Origin: Perognathus longimembris pacificus
Taxonomy: Eukaryota; Chordata; Mammalia; Rodentia; Heteromyidae
DNA length: 64,000 bases
NCBI RefSeq assembly: GCF_023159225.1
Contig: NC_063168.1
Span: 41,467,562-41,531,561 of the forward strand
Reading direction: 5' to 3'
Numbering within the stretch: the first letter of the stretch is position 1; each line of letters opens with the position of its first letter. A program made the translations under genes and the position numbers. A model generated the notes under the pieces. That model was given only the letters and a program-made list of their open reading frames with translations, was not told where the DNA came from and ran no database searches. Shown here in pieces: positions 10,295 through 22,145 of the stretch.

Positions 10295-11360
10295 TAATAT
10301 TTTATGATGAAGAAATGTTTCCTATGGTGTAGAGATTAAACATCCTCAAGACATGATTGACAGCAAAGCAAACTGCTTATCAAGTGTATATGTACTGAAA
10401 TAATAAAGAACCTACATTAGCGGTGCTATCTCCAAACAACAAGTACTCCTAAAATTAGTGTCCATGTTTGTTTGTTTTTTTTAGCAAAGAAATATATACA
10501 CATTTAGGCATTTCTACACTAAATTATCAATCATGGGCTTGATGCAGACAAGAAAATGCACCCTAGAGAATTCAAGTGGAAAATATGTCGGTATATTTGG
10601 TATTTTACTGAATGTCTGAATGTCTGAGATAACTGGTTACCAAGCTGTAGTAAAAGAAGCAATGCCTGTCACAGCTTCAAACTGCTTTAGTAGATATCTC
10701 ATCGTTATTTCACCTGGTTAGCTGAATAACTGAAGTCACAATACAGGAATCAGCACTTCTCCCACTGTTGATGCAAGGAATTCAGCAATACAAAAAGGCA
10801 GCATTTGCTGGAAGAACACTATCACGTGGCATTTTCTTCATGTTCCCTGAAAATGAGTCCACTTGATGGACACCTAATGTCAGTGGAGCATGGGACTCAT
10901 AATGGAGTGATTCTACCTAGGGAAGGCTAGAAGCAAGGCATTTGGAGGACACCAGAGATAAAAGGGTATATAAAAGACTTGAGTTTTTCATAAATGGCTG
11001 ATGTAGCTTGAAAATTCTGTGCACACTCTCCTCTGATAACGTTTTTGTGTTATATTTGCAATTATTTCAACCCCATTAGTTCTTATTTTCCAAAAGGTTC
11101 AACTTGTCTCTTTGAAAGAGCTTCACTGTAATATTTAATACACAACTATATGTACTCTTCTCAGGGTACCTGGCATAAAGAAACATCTATTGACCTGCTC
11201 ATTTATCTTTATGTATGCTTAATCCAGTCTGCTTGGTTATGTTTATAGCTAGAAAAATTATGTAAAGGTTTCTATTGAAGATTTTTAATTTGCTTTGTAT
11301 TTCCATGCTATTCAAGAAGTCTCTGTAAGTAGAGACTGTTCCTGTTGTTTCATTTCCTAT
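10295..11360. other. No recognisable feature
   Basis: Unique-looking AT-rich DNA. No exon, RNA gene or repeat family is identified. Confidence 0.55.
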
Positions 11361-11363
11361 TTG

Positions 11364-11775
11364 GGTTTTTGTTTCTTTATTTTTAATTTAATTTTATTGT
11401 TAAGGTGATGAACAGAGGGATTATAGATACATATGTAAGGTAGTGAGTATATTTCTAGTCAAACTTGTTACTTCTTTCCTCATTTTCCCCACTTTCTCCA
11501 CCCTCCCCCCACCAAATTACCTTCTCCCAAGTTGTACTGTTAATTTCCAACATATTGCTTGTAAGTATCCCTGTTGCATTGGTTTGGCTATGCTCTTTGC
11601 CTCATCAGTTTGTTGTTCCCTTCCCTTCCCTCATTCAGATAAACATATATCCAACACCCAGGGTACCAAAATCAAATGCAGTGACAACAGGGGATAAACC
11701 ATAGGGAAAAATGAAAGAAAAAGAAATAACTTCATATAGTACATTAAAAATAGCAACAAAGAAAATAAAGAGTTC
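11364..11775 (-). mobile_element. L1 3' UTR fragment (5'-truncated insertion)
   Basis: A T-rich border is followed by 'aaggtgatgaacagagggattatagatac', which is the reverse complement of the L1 terminal sequence. Then comes the pyrimidine-rich tract (polypurine on the sense strand, 11,480-11,530) and 'cttcccttccctcattcagataaacatatatccaacaccc'. It is closely related to 57,763-58,285 (same 3'-UTR subfamily) and diverged from the complete L1 at 43,959. No ORF2 sequence is left. Confidence 0.8.
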
Positions 11776-13048
11776 TATAAACGATGCTTTAGGTGATTAG
11801 GTTATTAGGTCTTTAGGTTATTGCATCACATATGCATGAGTCATGGTAAAATTTGAAAATGTCTTTGGATGATGTATAAGTTAGTTTTGTTTGACAAAAG
11901 GAAGGTTCCTTTATTTCTGTATTAAATTCAGAAAGACAGAAGATAGGAAATATGTGATAGTTTGGTGCATTATGCAAGTGATAGCCTCTCTAAAGGACCA
12001 ATTGGATCATATTTAGATTTTTTTTTGCCATAAATGATTGCCCTCACTAAACAAAATAAAAGAGTTGGAGCTCTGTAGGCTTGATAGAGTGAATAGTTCA
12101 AACAAACCTTGGATCTTCCTCTTGTTCTATTTAATACATACCTACATGGTAGAAAAAAATGAAAGGAAATGTATACCCTATTTTTCTAAGAAAGCTATTT
12201 TCAGCTAGCAGTTCCATGGCACACTTGAGGGGTAACATTATCTGAGTAATGTAAAAGTATCACACCTCTCAAGTAAATGGACACTTATCTTATCCCATGC
12301 AGCTATGAAGAGGTAATGGGAGTCCAAACAGTAAAGTATAATGGAAGGTTATTGAGTCATTTTGAAATGGTTGGGCTGTATTTTGCGCTACTCGTGAGAT
12401 AACTATTTTATGGCCTGATATCTGTTATATATGTTTGCTGCTCAAATTTAATAAGCCTACAGTTAGAAAAATTTGAACTCCTTTGTTGCTAAGGCAGTGT
12501 TTCTCTGATTCTTAGGAAATACAATACCACTCACTCAGAGCCATTATGATAGTTTCTTTCTGATTATTTTTACTTGTAGGATAAAAAAAACAATATATAA
12601 GACTATTGTTTATGTCTTTGGTGTTTTTCTCCAGGTTTGGCATCAAGGATTTTAAATAGGGATTTAAATTAGTTCTGATGAAAAGATCAAAATTATGCCA
12701 TGTTCCTGAGATTTCCAGCCCCTCAGTTTATAGAGGGGGTCATCCTTTTATAAGATCTCAATAAAGTATTACTTCAATAGCTATTATACACATATAGATG
12801 GATCCTTCAGATGGATCAGAGAATGTGTTCAGTTGTTATTGCTTTTGCCTAGAGGTATTATAAGATTGCCTTCATTCTGAGATAGACCATAGCTATAAAT
12901 GCCCTTTAACTTCCTTGTGCCCATTTCTAAAAATAATTTCTAAAGTTCTTCTTATCTCTGAGAAACAGAAAAGAGAAGCCATGTGAACCCATATCAAGAG
13001 TATTCAAGTCCTTACATGCCTTGCCTCTGATTCTGAGGTCAGCATGAA

Positions 13049-13050
<2 letters not shown>
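11776..13050. other. No recognisable feature
   Basis: AT-rich unique sequence. No coding or repeat identity is visible. Confidence 0.55.

Positions 13051-13051
<1 letters not shown>

Positions 13052-13097
<46 letters not shown>
13052..13097. repeat. (AAT)n microsatellite
   Basis: About 15 tandem AAT units. The open frames over it only encode homopolymers such as poly-Tyr, poly-Ile or poly-Leu and are not genes. Confidence 0.95.
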
Positions 13098-13158
13098 GAT
13101 AAATAAAGAAGTAAGGAAACAAAAGAGAAAAAAGGACAAATGAACAAACCAAATAAAG

Positions 13159-13232
13159 AAAGGAAGGAAGGAAGGAAGGAAGAAGGAAAGAAGGAAAAGA
13201 TAGAAGGAAGAAAGGTAAAAGAAAGAGAAAAA
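13159..13232. repeat. (GGAA)n-type purine tract
   Basis: Tandem GGAA/GAAA units, polypurine on the plus strand. With the nearby (AAT)n block it makes a compound simple-repeat locus. Confidence 0.9.
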
Positions 13233-14200
13233 CTGAGATCCCTATGGAACCACTTTTGACCAAAATTCACACTACTTACAGGATTTCTCTTTTCTAGTTA
13301 CAGGTATTTTCTGTGCTCTTCTTTCCCCTCAGTCTACACTTCATCTACAATCTCCAAATAACTAGAAGTAGTTTTTAATTTTAATTTTTAAAGTTTCAGG
13401 TTCATTTTGACTTTTTCATCTAATTCCCCTGCATCAAAATTTTGGTGTTTGTTATACACACTCACTTGGCTTTCACACTTCTGCTTCATGCCTCAATGCA
13501 TACTATGTTAGAATTTTTGAATTTTATGAAAACCTTTCTTCTTCAAGTCACAAAATTATCATTGTCACCCAGGTAGCTCTCATTCCTCTCTTCTATTCTG
13601 CCCTTTGCAACCTATGATACTGTTGCCTATTTCACCCTGGGCAAATTTCTCTTCAGGGCATCAATGCCACCATTTTCTAGATCTTGCAACACTTTCAACA
13701 CTGGAAACACATGATCAACGTCATGATTTCCTAAGCAGGTATCTTAGATTCCTTGTGTCTCCTATTTGTCTCAGCACTCGTTTCCACTGATGTCATTCAT
13801 GCTATGACTCCAGTCATCAGTACCAGAGCTTTTCTTGGGATGTTACATGATTAAACTTACATGTGCCATATCCCCAATAATGCTTGAGTACATGGATGAT
13901 TTCCAGCTATCTTTTCCAAATTTCAGATGTATTACCTGAGGTAGTTGCTATGTTTTTATTGTGAGTGCAAAGACAATCAAATAGTGTTAGATAAGAGTCC
14001 ATTTCTGAAAGTATCCCTGAGTAGCAGGAACAACTGCAAGCAACTACCAGTATATGGAGTTTTTGGGAACAAAAGAAATCCTTACTGGTTTATATAACAA
14101 TGAGTAAAGGGGGCATCTAGATGTGACAAAAACACATTTCTAAGTAATAGATTTATCCTCCTTTCTCCATAATTTCCTTCTGCCTCTAAATCTGCCCCAT
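13233..14200. other. No recognisable feature
   Basis: Nothing identifiable apart from short chance open frames. Confidence 0.5.
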
Positions 14201-14201
14201 A

Positions 14202-14247
14202 AATATGTATATATGCATATATGTATGTATACATGTACATATATATT
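14202..14247. repeat. AT-rich ATGTAT/ATAT simple repeat
   Basis: Alternating purine-pyrimidine tract made of ATGTAT and ATATAT variants. Confidence 0.8.
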
Positions 14248-14822
14248 CTGTTTTGTTGACAGCAATGATGCTATCTTTATTATTGTAGCTTAATTTTACT
14301 ATCATTTTTTGGACCCTATATTTTGAGTAATTTCAGTAGTCTCTAAACCACATAGCTAAGTCCCTAGTTCCATAATATTTAGTATTTAAATGATTAAGGA
14401 GAAAAATATTGTCTCCTGGGGTATGTAGTCTGATAGTCTAAACTTTGGCTCAGAATTGTTTAGTTCACTTTTTGGACTCTTTGGTACCTCTGATAATTGG
14501 CTACATCTGTGGAGGATAGGGTATCTCCCAGCCAGAAAGGCTTGTAAGATGTAAAAACATCATTGTTTTATACAGAAAAAACATAAGCAGTACAGAAATG
14601 AATTACCCTATGTAGATAATTAAAAATGAGAATGTAAAGTTAGGCTAGTGAAGGGATGTCAATAGAAATTTGAGTTTTACAGTGAAGAGGGTGATATAAA
14701 GAATCTGAGGGGAAAAAAATATGTCTAGATTGAGCTGTAGTATCCAGTGGATAGTAAAAGATAGATAATTAGACTTGGACATGATTAATTGATCTGCACT
14801 CTAAACATTCACACAGTGAGAC
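14248..14822. other. No recognisable feature
   Basis: AT-rich. No repeat or gene identified. Confidence 0.5.
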
Positions 14823-14824
14823 CA

Positions 14825-15292
14825 AAGGCGGATATTCTTAGGAGAAGATCACAAGGGTTCAATAGCTATGTACATATGAGCATAGAAAATGATGTTTATC
14901 AAAATGCACTCCAAGAAATGGAAACAAGAAGTTTTGTATTGCATTGATATGGTTATTTCCCTCTCTTTGTTTATTCCCTTTTGTCACTGTTTTTTTTTTT
15001 TTATTTCTGTACCCTTTGTTTTGTATATAAGTTTATCTGACTTGGGGAGGGGAAGGGGAAGCACAGAAATGGTAGGACAAAGGGTGAACCAGTTTGACAA
15101 TGATACTCACTAGACACTATGTTGGAGCTGAACATTACAACTTGGGGGAAGGGGGAAAAGGAGAGGAAAAAGTGGGAGAAAATGAGGGTGATACTGTTCA
15201 CAAATAAATGTACTCATTACCAGATTTATGTAACTGTAATCCCTCTGTAAATCACCTATACAATATAATTTAAATTTACAAAAAAATAAAGG
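14825..15292 (+). mobile_element. L1 3'-end insertion (5'-truncated)
   Basis: The sequence follows the L1 order downstream of ORF2: 'agatcacaagggttcaatagctatg', 'actccaagaaatggaaac', then a G-rich tract ('cttggggaggggaagggg' and 'gggggaagggggaaaagg'), 'tatgtaactgtaatccctctgtaaatcacc' and an A-rich end. It shares 'ggacaaagggtgaaccagtttgacaatgatactcactagacactatg' with 58,886-59,132. That distinguishes this 3'-UTR subfamily from the complete L1 in the window. Confidence 0.82.
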
Positions 15293-16520
15293 CAAGACAC
15301 TGGTACAAGATGCTAATGTTATGGTGCAACATTTCTCAATTCCTAATAATACCTCCTATGGTGGTTTGAAAATTTCATTTTATATGTTGTGACAAGAGGG
15401 AAATTGAGTATTTAGATAGAAGCTAAACTAAAAATATTCTCTTAGAATCATTCTATGTTTTTAATGTCTTTTAAGTGTAACAGTGGATGTCAGATCCTGG
15501 TTTTTTTGTTGTCGTTGTTTTCTATGAAAAGAGTAATCATGGGGAAAAATTCTGACTTCTTACTTCTTGACTTATTATGGACTTTTGGAGATAACCTGAG
15601 AGCCAGCAGGTTGACCTCAGTGGTGGTAGGAGCTAAGAATCCTACGTATAAAGACTTAAGTGAGTAAAAACTATCAAATGCACCAATATTCAGGACCCAC
15701 TGGCCATTTTACACTGTGGCTTCACAACTTCAGTTTTAGAGCCAGTTTCAAGGAAAGGACTAACTTTGCTTTATAGACTCTAATGTGTCATATACAAAGT
15801 ATTCTCTCTTAACCCCACATATCAAAAGGTGAGCTCTATTATTTGTGTCTAGAGAGCATGTAAGAAGTACAAAGTTTAGCACCAACAAAACACCACTCTT
15901 TGTTGCTGTTGAAACATTTTAAGATTGGCCTACCTATTGATTTATCGTTTAGGGTGAGCATAGAAGCTGACAAAGGGATAGGCCTGACAGCCCAGGAGAC
16001 TGAGGCTTTTGATTTATTGATAAAGCAAGTGTAGGCCTCTGGCTACTCTTAAAAATCTCAAGGACAAGTGAGTGTGCCTGTTCTCTAGATCCTAGGTCTG
16101 GATCTGTTATTCATGAACAGTGAAGATTCCTGTGGTACCTCCTTAGCAGCGAGGCACAAGTTTTCAAATCATATGAGAGAAACTAATTTTGAACATAAAT
16201 CCAGTAAAATTATAAGGTGCTTTGTATGGATAAGTTTCTAATAAAAAGGTCCATGTGGTATGCAGATGTTAATAGCTTCAAGGAAAGGGTATACTTTTTA
16301 TCTAAATATATGAGAATGTGAACTTACAGTTTATTAATATATCTGACGTCTGACAGTATTGTTTTTGTATTTTTTGATAATAAATTCCATTCTCTTAAAC
16401 AAGGTAGTTTAATGGCTGTTCATATTATTAATTTTGGTAAATTTTTTGCACACTAAAATATAGACAAATTAAAAATAATAATTTCCCTTATGTTTTACTT
16501 GCAGGAGATATTATGTGCTG
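15293..16520. other. No recognisable feature
   Basis: Unique-looking AT-rich DNA. Confidence 0.5.
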
Positions 16521-16523
<3 letters not shown>

Positions 16524-16555
<32 letters not shown>

Positions 16556-16595
16556 GTGTGCGGGCAGACATACACATACACCCATCCACACACAT
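16524..16595. repeat. (CA)n microsatellite with imperfect extension
   Basis: About 14 pure CA units to 16,552, then a decayed CA-rich stretch with CACGTGTGCGGGC interruptions. Confidence 0.92.
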
Positions 16596-16669
16596 TGTTT
16601 CATTTTGGTAACCAAAATGTAATTAAGGTCATAGGTTTGATTTGAATGTTATACCTACTTGTAATATAA

Positions 16670-16830
16670 TTTCAGACATGTTACGTATATATCCTGTGCC
16701 TCAGTTTCCCCAGGTATAAATTGTGCCTAATACTGCTATCTTTGCCTAGGGCTCCTGGGAAAATCAAATGAGTTAATATGTACAAAATTCTTTAAAAATA
16801 CTCAGTATGTAGTACACTATCAAATAAATT
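16670..16830 (+). mobile_element. MIR-like ancient SINE
   Basis: 'cctgtgcctcagtttccccaggtataaa' is the hallmark MIR core/3' sequence. It is followed by 'aaatgagttaatatgtac' and 'cagtatgtagtac', which match MIR order. It is heavily diverged, as expected for a family common to all mammals. Confidence 0.75.
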
Positions 16831-17164
16831 CCCTTTGTAATGACTATTAGAATTATCTTAGAAAATGTTAAATACAATCAACTGTGTTGAAAATCCACAG
16901 TGCACTGATTCTTCATCAGTGGAGGTCAAGTGATAAAATGGGAATTCAAAATTTATAACATTGGTGTATCAAATATTGGTAGAAATTTCCCCAAACAATG
17001 ATAGAACAAAATTTCTAAAAGAATGGGTGTTAAATTGAATAAAGATGAATTTCTTATATATTTGGAATATCAAAATGAATGCTTGCTTTACTGCCACCAT
17101 TTTAAGTATTGATTCATATTGTATAATTAATAAATGACCTTTGAGATCCATCCATTTTTCTTAT

Positions 17165-17364
17165 TTATTTATTTTGCCAATCCTGGGGCTTGAACTCAGG
17201 GCCTGAGCACTGTTTCTGGCTTCTTTTTGCTCAAGGCTAGCACTCTGCCACTTGAGCCACAGCGCCACTTCTGGCATTTTCTATATATGTGGTGCTGAGG
17301 AGTCAAACCTAGGGCTTCATGTATATGAGGTAAGCACTCTACCACTAGGCCATATTCCCAGCCC
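17165..17364 (-). mobile_element. IDL-Geo SINE
   Basis: Both halves are readable on the minus strand. On plus: 'ccaatcctggggcttgaactcagggcctgagcactg', 'cttgagccacagcgccacttctgg', 'taccactaggccatattcccagcc'. Flanks 'cttatttattt' and 'catttatgtattt' resemble a decayed TSD. Divergence is modest. Confidence 0.92.
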
Positions 17365-20300
17365 TCATTTATGTATTTTTATGAAATGATATTTGGATAT
17401 TTTTGATATTTGATATTTTGATATTTGCTTATTTTTTGACTCACATAGGTTTCTTCATTTTATACATGAAAAAATAATCTTTTGTCTTATACTCATAAAG
17501 CCAATCTTCCATAGACTAGAAAAATTGATTATTCTAACCCACACATGGACTTATGCTTCTGTAATTGATATTTTGAAATGATCTCACTTACGTTGACCTA
17601 TAAGACCACATTCTAATATGTTATCTAGGCATCAAAAGTGACTTGTATTTCTATGGAAGAGAAAGAAAACTATCCTGACAAATCTCTAGCCTACTGAATT
17701 TATACTTTGTTATCTATATCTGGTATTTCTCTTATGTAGAACATATTTCTGAAACCCAAATGGGAATAATAGATTCAAACTATCTGTGGCTAAATTCTCT
17801 CAGAAGATGGCAAGAATATGTCTTCTCTATCCAGGTATCTCATTCTTTGAGACAGAAAGCAAACAGGCCCATTATACCAACCTGATGCTTACTCATGACT
17901 CTATTATTTATTTGATGCTATTTTTTTGACATATGTTTACTCAATTAGGTTTTCACCTTGTACTGAAATTGGAACAATCTAGCATAACTTCAGTTTCCTT
18001 AATATTGCATTTTGGAACTTTCCCATGAAGGTCAATATTTCTTTTCTGAAACCATTTAAATTTCCCAAAAAGAGCTATAAAATTATGATTATTTCAATAG
18101 CCACTTCCTGAACTTATTGCATATGTATATATTTATATACCAGAATTTAGAAAATAGAAGGGATGTTTTACTTCTTCCTGAAAAGCTTGTATACTAGAAA
18201 AAATTATTTTAAGCCATCTCATTGGCTTTTAAACAGCACCTCTTAAGTGATTACACACATACATTCTAAGAGGGAAATCAATCACATATTTTTGATGTGT
18301 GTTCATTTTGCAAGTTTTGTTTTCCAAAGATGATTGTAACAATATCTCCCATCCACAAGATCTTTCATGGATGGTACCTTTCTCTCCTTCACAGAGAAAA
18401 GGTTTCTCCACCTTATTGAATCTAAAGAGACCTGAGATTGCTTTGATCAATAGACTGTGGCAAAAATAAAAGCTAACTTGTCTCTCAGACACAAGGAGCT
18501 CAGTGCCTAAAGAATATAAAATTTTATAGGACCATGGGAATGTCTTCATTTCTTTTTAAATCTGAAGGGGAAAATAAGATTTTTAGATTAAAGAAAGTGT
18601 TTCAACATACACCTATACACTCATACTTATGTCAACAGTATCATATGACTATATCTTTGAATGTTATTCTATATTTGTTTATTAAATCCACATTTTAGTT
18701 ATTTGCCAGAGAGAAGACTGATGGAAGCAGAAGTCCTCTGAGTCTCAAAAGGTTTGGCTTTACTCCAGGAGGAAGTGACAGAAAGCCATTTCTAATATCC
18801 AGGCAGCTTTTGTTTCCTAATTTTTAGACTCCTACAACTCAAGTTCTATTGAAAAGTAGTTCTGACCACCGGCTCCAACAGAACTACCCTATGTAGCATT
18901 TGTTAGCTGTCAGTCTTGTGAATGGGACATTCTGGATGTTCAGCTGAGCCTCAGCTAAATTGAGTCTAGCCATTAGTTTTGGTGTTATTTGCTAAGGCAG
19001 TAAGTAATTGAAACACCAGTCTGTTCATTCATTCATAATTTATTGAGCATTTTGTGATATAGCATTTATTATGCAATGATATACACTGTTTTGTAGCGCG
19101 CACTCTTTTGAGGACTGTGTCCAGGTCAACAGTTTTTTTGAAAACCTTGCCAAGTGGTGTAAAAAAAAAGTGAGAAAATTAAGCTGAATGGTAAAAGATT
19201 TTGAGGGTTTCTTTCTTAAATATAACACATGGTGTTTATTACAGCTCTTGTAATTCAATGAAGGAAAAATATAGATGTATATGTTTGGACCAAAGATTTC
19301 ATTTTAGAAATACTGTTGTTCCAACTCTGATTCTACTCTCTTAGGTCTCTAACTCACTCAGGTCCAGCTTATTTGGTTTGTCTAAGAATTAAATTTACCA
19401 ATATGTGCAACAACTCTTAGTACAGGGAAAGGCATATGTCTAGAAGAATGCCTGTATCTCCTTAAGACATTATATTGAGAGAGGCCAGTGGACAATTGTT
19501 TCTCAATTATCATTTCATGTCTGATTCTATCATAATCTGGCCTTGAGAGGTATACTAAAGCACCATCACATTAGAGCTCCCTCTTGTGGGCCTTTGGAAA
19601 CCACACTCACCTTGGTGACTTCCCACTGTAGTGGTCTCTGAAACAGACAATGCATTTTCCAGTTGGTTTGCTATTCCTCCATCAGCTTCTTCTTTGTTAT
19701 TCCCCCAAGGACATTCTTCGTGGTCATTGTACCCTCCCTAGTAGACCTTGTAGTTGTGATCATTCCAAGATGATTAGAACCCTAAACTTCTATGCTGTTT
19801 ATTCTAGCTAGAGGGAAATATGCCAAATGATAAATTCTGAGCATGCAAGGTGTACTGCTTTATCTTTAATTGATCTTGTATCAAAGGCAATGCCAAGTCT
19901 TTCCTTTAGACATCTTTAGGTAACATCAGGTGTTAGTTTTGTACTATACAAATTTGAGAGGATACATTTCAAAATTTGTGGGAAAATATCCTGAAGGCTG
20001 CTTTATTTGGCTTAAGGTGAAGATGATGGCAGTAATGCACTGTTTGTTTGCTTTATAGGAAAGACACACTATTCACCTCTCAATATTCTCTTCAAATAAA
20101 TCCTTTTCTTTCCATGTTCTCCCCCATAACTTCCTCATTCAGTCTCAGAGGTGTGTATGTGTAAGTAACTATAGATTTGATGACAATATATGGGGAAATT
20201 ATAATTTTATTTCTCATTTGCTGAACATATTTGCATTCTGAAAAACCGAGAAAAGTTTCATTAACAGCTGGTCAAGTATGTAAATAATGGTGTTGTTGTT

Positions 20301-20985
20301 GGTGTGTGTGTATGTATGTCTTTGTGTTGCCAGAAAGTGAAATATAAATAATAATAATAAAGCTTGCAGAGAGGGTTTATTGTAAATTGCTCAATATAAA
20401 ATTTACACTTGGAAATGAGAAACAAAAACAACTTTGTGATTACAAATCCTTGGTGAAAAGGGATGAACTCTGTGATTTTGAAGCACGATCTCTTCATCTG
20501 TAACTAGGAAAACTAATATGTATTGCAAATAAGGATAAAATGAGGCATTAGTGATATAAATAAGTTAATTATCTTGCCAAACAAATTCTATTTAATCCAT
20601 GCAAGAAAAAAAATGTTCCTATTAACTTATCTTTCTTATTAGTGAAGAAAAGCTCTCAACTACTAAAGAAAACCTGAAGGCATGCAGTACGAATATTCTA
20701 GTGGCTATATTGATTTTATGCATACATTCATCACTGTACTATACAGCATAGTTACAGAAAAAGCAACAGCAATACCAACACAAGAAAAAGTACAAACATA
20801 TGGACTACTTAGGTGGCAAGTACTGTTAAAGACCCCATATTAGGTTTTTTACATAGAGAAAATTATTTAATCCTCTACACAAACTATGAAGTTGGAGATA
20901 TTTAGCAAGATTAAGTAAGTTTCCCAAGTCACAGAGAATAATTAGTTTGGTTTGAATATGAAGAGGCCTCAAAGATTACATGTAA
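17365..20985. other. No gene found; short AT-rich unique sequence
   Basis: The longest open frame is 106 codons (18,229-18,549, minus) and resembles no family I know. Its length is compatible with chance. A GT-rich patch lies at 20,294-20,328 and a short (AAT)n at 20,347-20,360. Weak MIR-like wording ('taagtaagtttcccaagtcaca') occurs near 20,910. Confidence 0.5.
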
Positions 20986-21295
20986 AGGCTCGGTTCCCTA
21001 ACTGATGGTGCTATTTTGAGAGGAGCTGGAGTCCTTAATAGGTACAGCCTAAATAGAAGAAAATAAATTACTAGATGTATGGTGGAAGTAAGTGCCCTTG
21101 GCCCAGGAGCTGTGATTTTTCTCTCTTCTCTTCCTGCTCACCATGAGGAAATCAACCTTGGACTTCCATTTTCACCTAGCCATGATGCTCTGCCTCACAA
21201 TCACTGTGAAACAATAGAACTGGCTGATCAGGGACTGAAACCTCTGAAACCTGACACCATGAGTCAAAATAAGCTTTTGTTTCTTTAACATATTT
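20960..21295 (+). mobile_element. Ancient interspersed repeat, family not assigned
   Basis: The stretch has the wording of an old dispersed mammalian repeat I have met but cannot name with certainty: 'gatggtgctattttgagagg', 'ctcttcctgctcaccatgagg', 'ccatgatgctctgcctcac', 'actgaaacctctgaaac', 'gagtcaaaataagct'. The AATAAG/poly(A)-site-like end suggests an LTR or LINE 3' end. A 69-codon frame over it is not evidence of a gene. Confidence 0.45.
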
Positions 21296-21413
21296 TTATT
21301 GTGTAAAAGTGATAAATAATCTGATTTATACAATTACAGATCTGGAATTATGACATCATTTTTACCTAGTATTTTTTAATTCTAATTTTCTATCTAGAAA
21401 ATAAAAAAAAATA

Positions 21414-21532
21414 GGTGCTGGGAATATGGCCTAGTGGTAGTAAAGTGCTTGCCTTGGACACATGAAACCCTGGGTTCGATTCTTCAGCATCACATATATA
21501 GAAAAGGCCAGAAGTTCAAGCCCCAGGACTGG
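21414..21532 (+). mobile_element. IDL-Geo SINE with internal deletion
   Basis: The ID-like half is complete ('ggtgctgggaatatggcctag' to 'cagcatcacat'). The Geo half jumps from 'ggccagaag' straight to 'ttcaagccccaggactgg', losing about 85 bases including its conserved 'ctgtggctcaagtgg' core. The tail is an expanded (AAAAAT)n to about 21,560. Confidence 0.9.
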
Positions 21533-21560
21533 CAAAAAAATAAAAAATAAAAAATAAAAA

Positions 21561-21930
21561 CACCAAAAAACAAATACAAAATCATCTTCACAAAGCCCAA
21601 TGGTTTAAAAAATGTAAATCAAGTTACTATAAATATACATATTTAGGAAATGTTGCTACCGTATTTGGGCTCTATATGGTGATATAGAATAGATGAAATG
21701 TTGGTTTGCTAAAGGTATTTCTCATCTTGGCACTACAAGTCTCAGGGGTGGAATTCACTAAGTACTCTTCTCAATTTCTCCACTGGTTTCCTGTTTCTTT
21801 CCATTGGAAACTGAAGAGTCGAAACTTCTAGGCCTGTTCAATAGTTCATTAGCCTTGTTGGACAGGCCTAGAACACTTATCATTTAAGCCCTTCAAGCTG
21901 ATTCATTAATAAGCACAACTCGTAAGACAA
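21561..21930. other. Unique sequence containing a strong inverted repeat
   Basis: No gene or repeat family is seen. The arms TTCTAGGCCTGTTCAA (21,826-21,841) and its near-perfect reverse complement (21,858-21,873) can form a 16-bp stem with one G.U pair and a 16-base loop. Confidence 0.6.
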
Positions 21931-21934
21931 GTGT

Positions 21935-22145
21935 TCTGTGCCAGGCATGACTGCACATTACATATATTTCTTCATTTTGCCCTTAAAAGGACTTCTGGAG
22001 CAGGTACTACCAAGATCCTTGTATTTCAGATGAGGACATTGAGCTGAGTGGTAAAGTAATTTGCCCAAGGTTGTACAGTTTGTTAAGTGATAGGAATGAG
22101 ATTTGAATCTAGTCATATGGTTCCAGAGTCTGTGCTCTAATGCAT
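21935..22145 (-). mobile_element. MIR-like ancient SINE
   Basis: 'gatgaggacattgagctgagtgg', 'taatttgcccaaggttgtacag', 'gatttgaatctagtcatatggttccagagtctgtgctct' is a near full-length reverse-oriented MIR. The 'tctgtgccaggcatgactg' end is on its left. Confidence 0.85.

Noticed and set aside
12927..13270. Minus-strand frames rich in Tyr, Ile, Leu and Phe
   Set aside because: They are translations of the (AAT)n and GGAA-type microsatellites.
18229..18549. 106-codon minus frame as a possible exon
   Set aside because: No known domain; AT-rich chance frame, though I cannot exclude it without conservation data.
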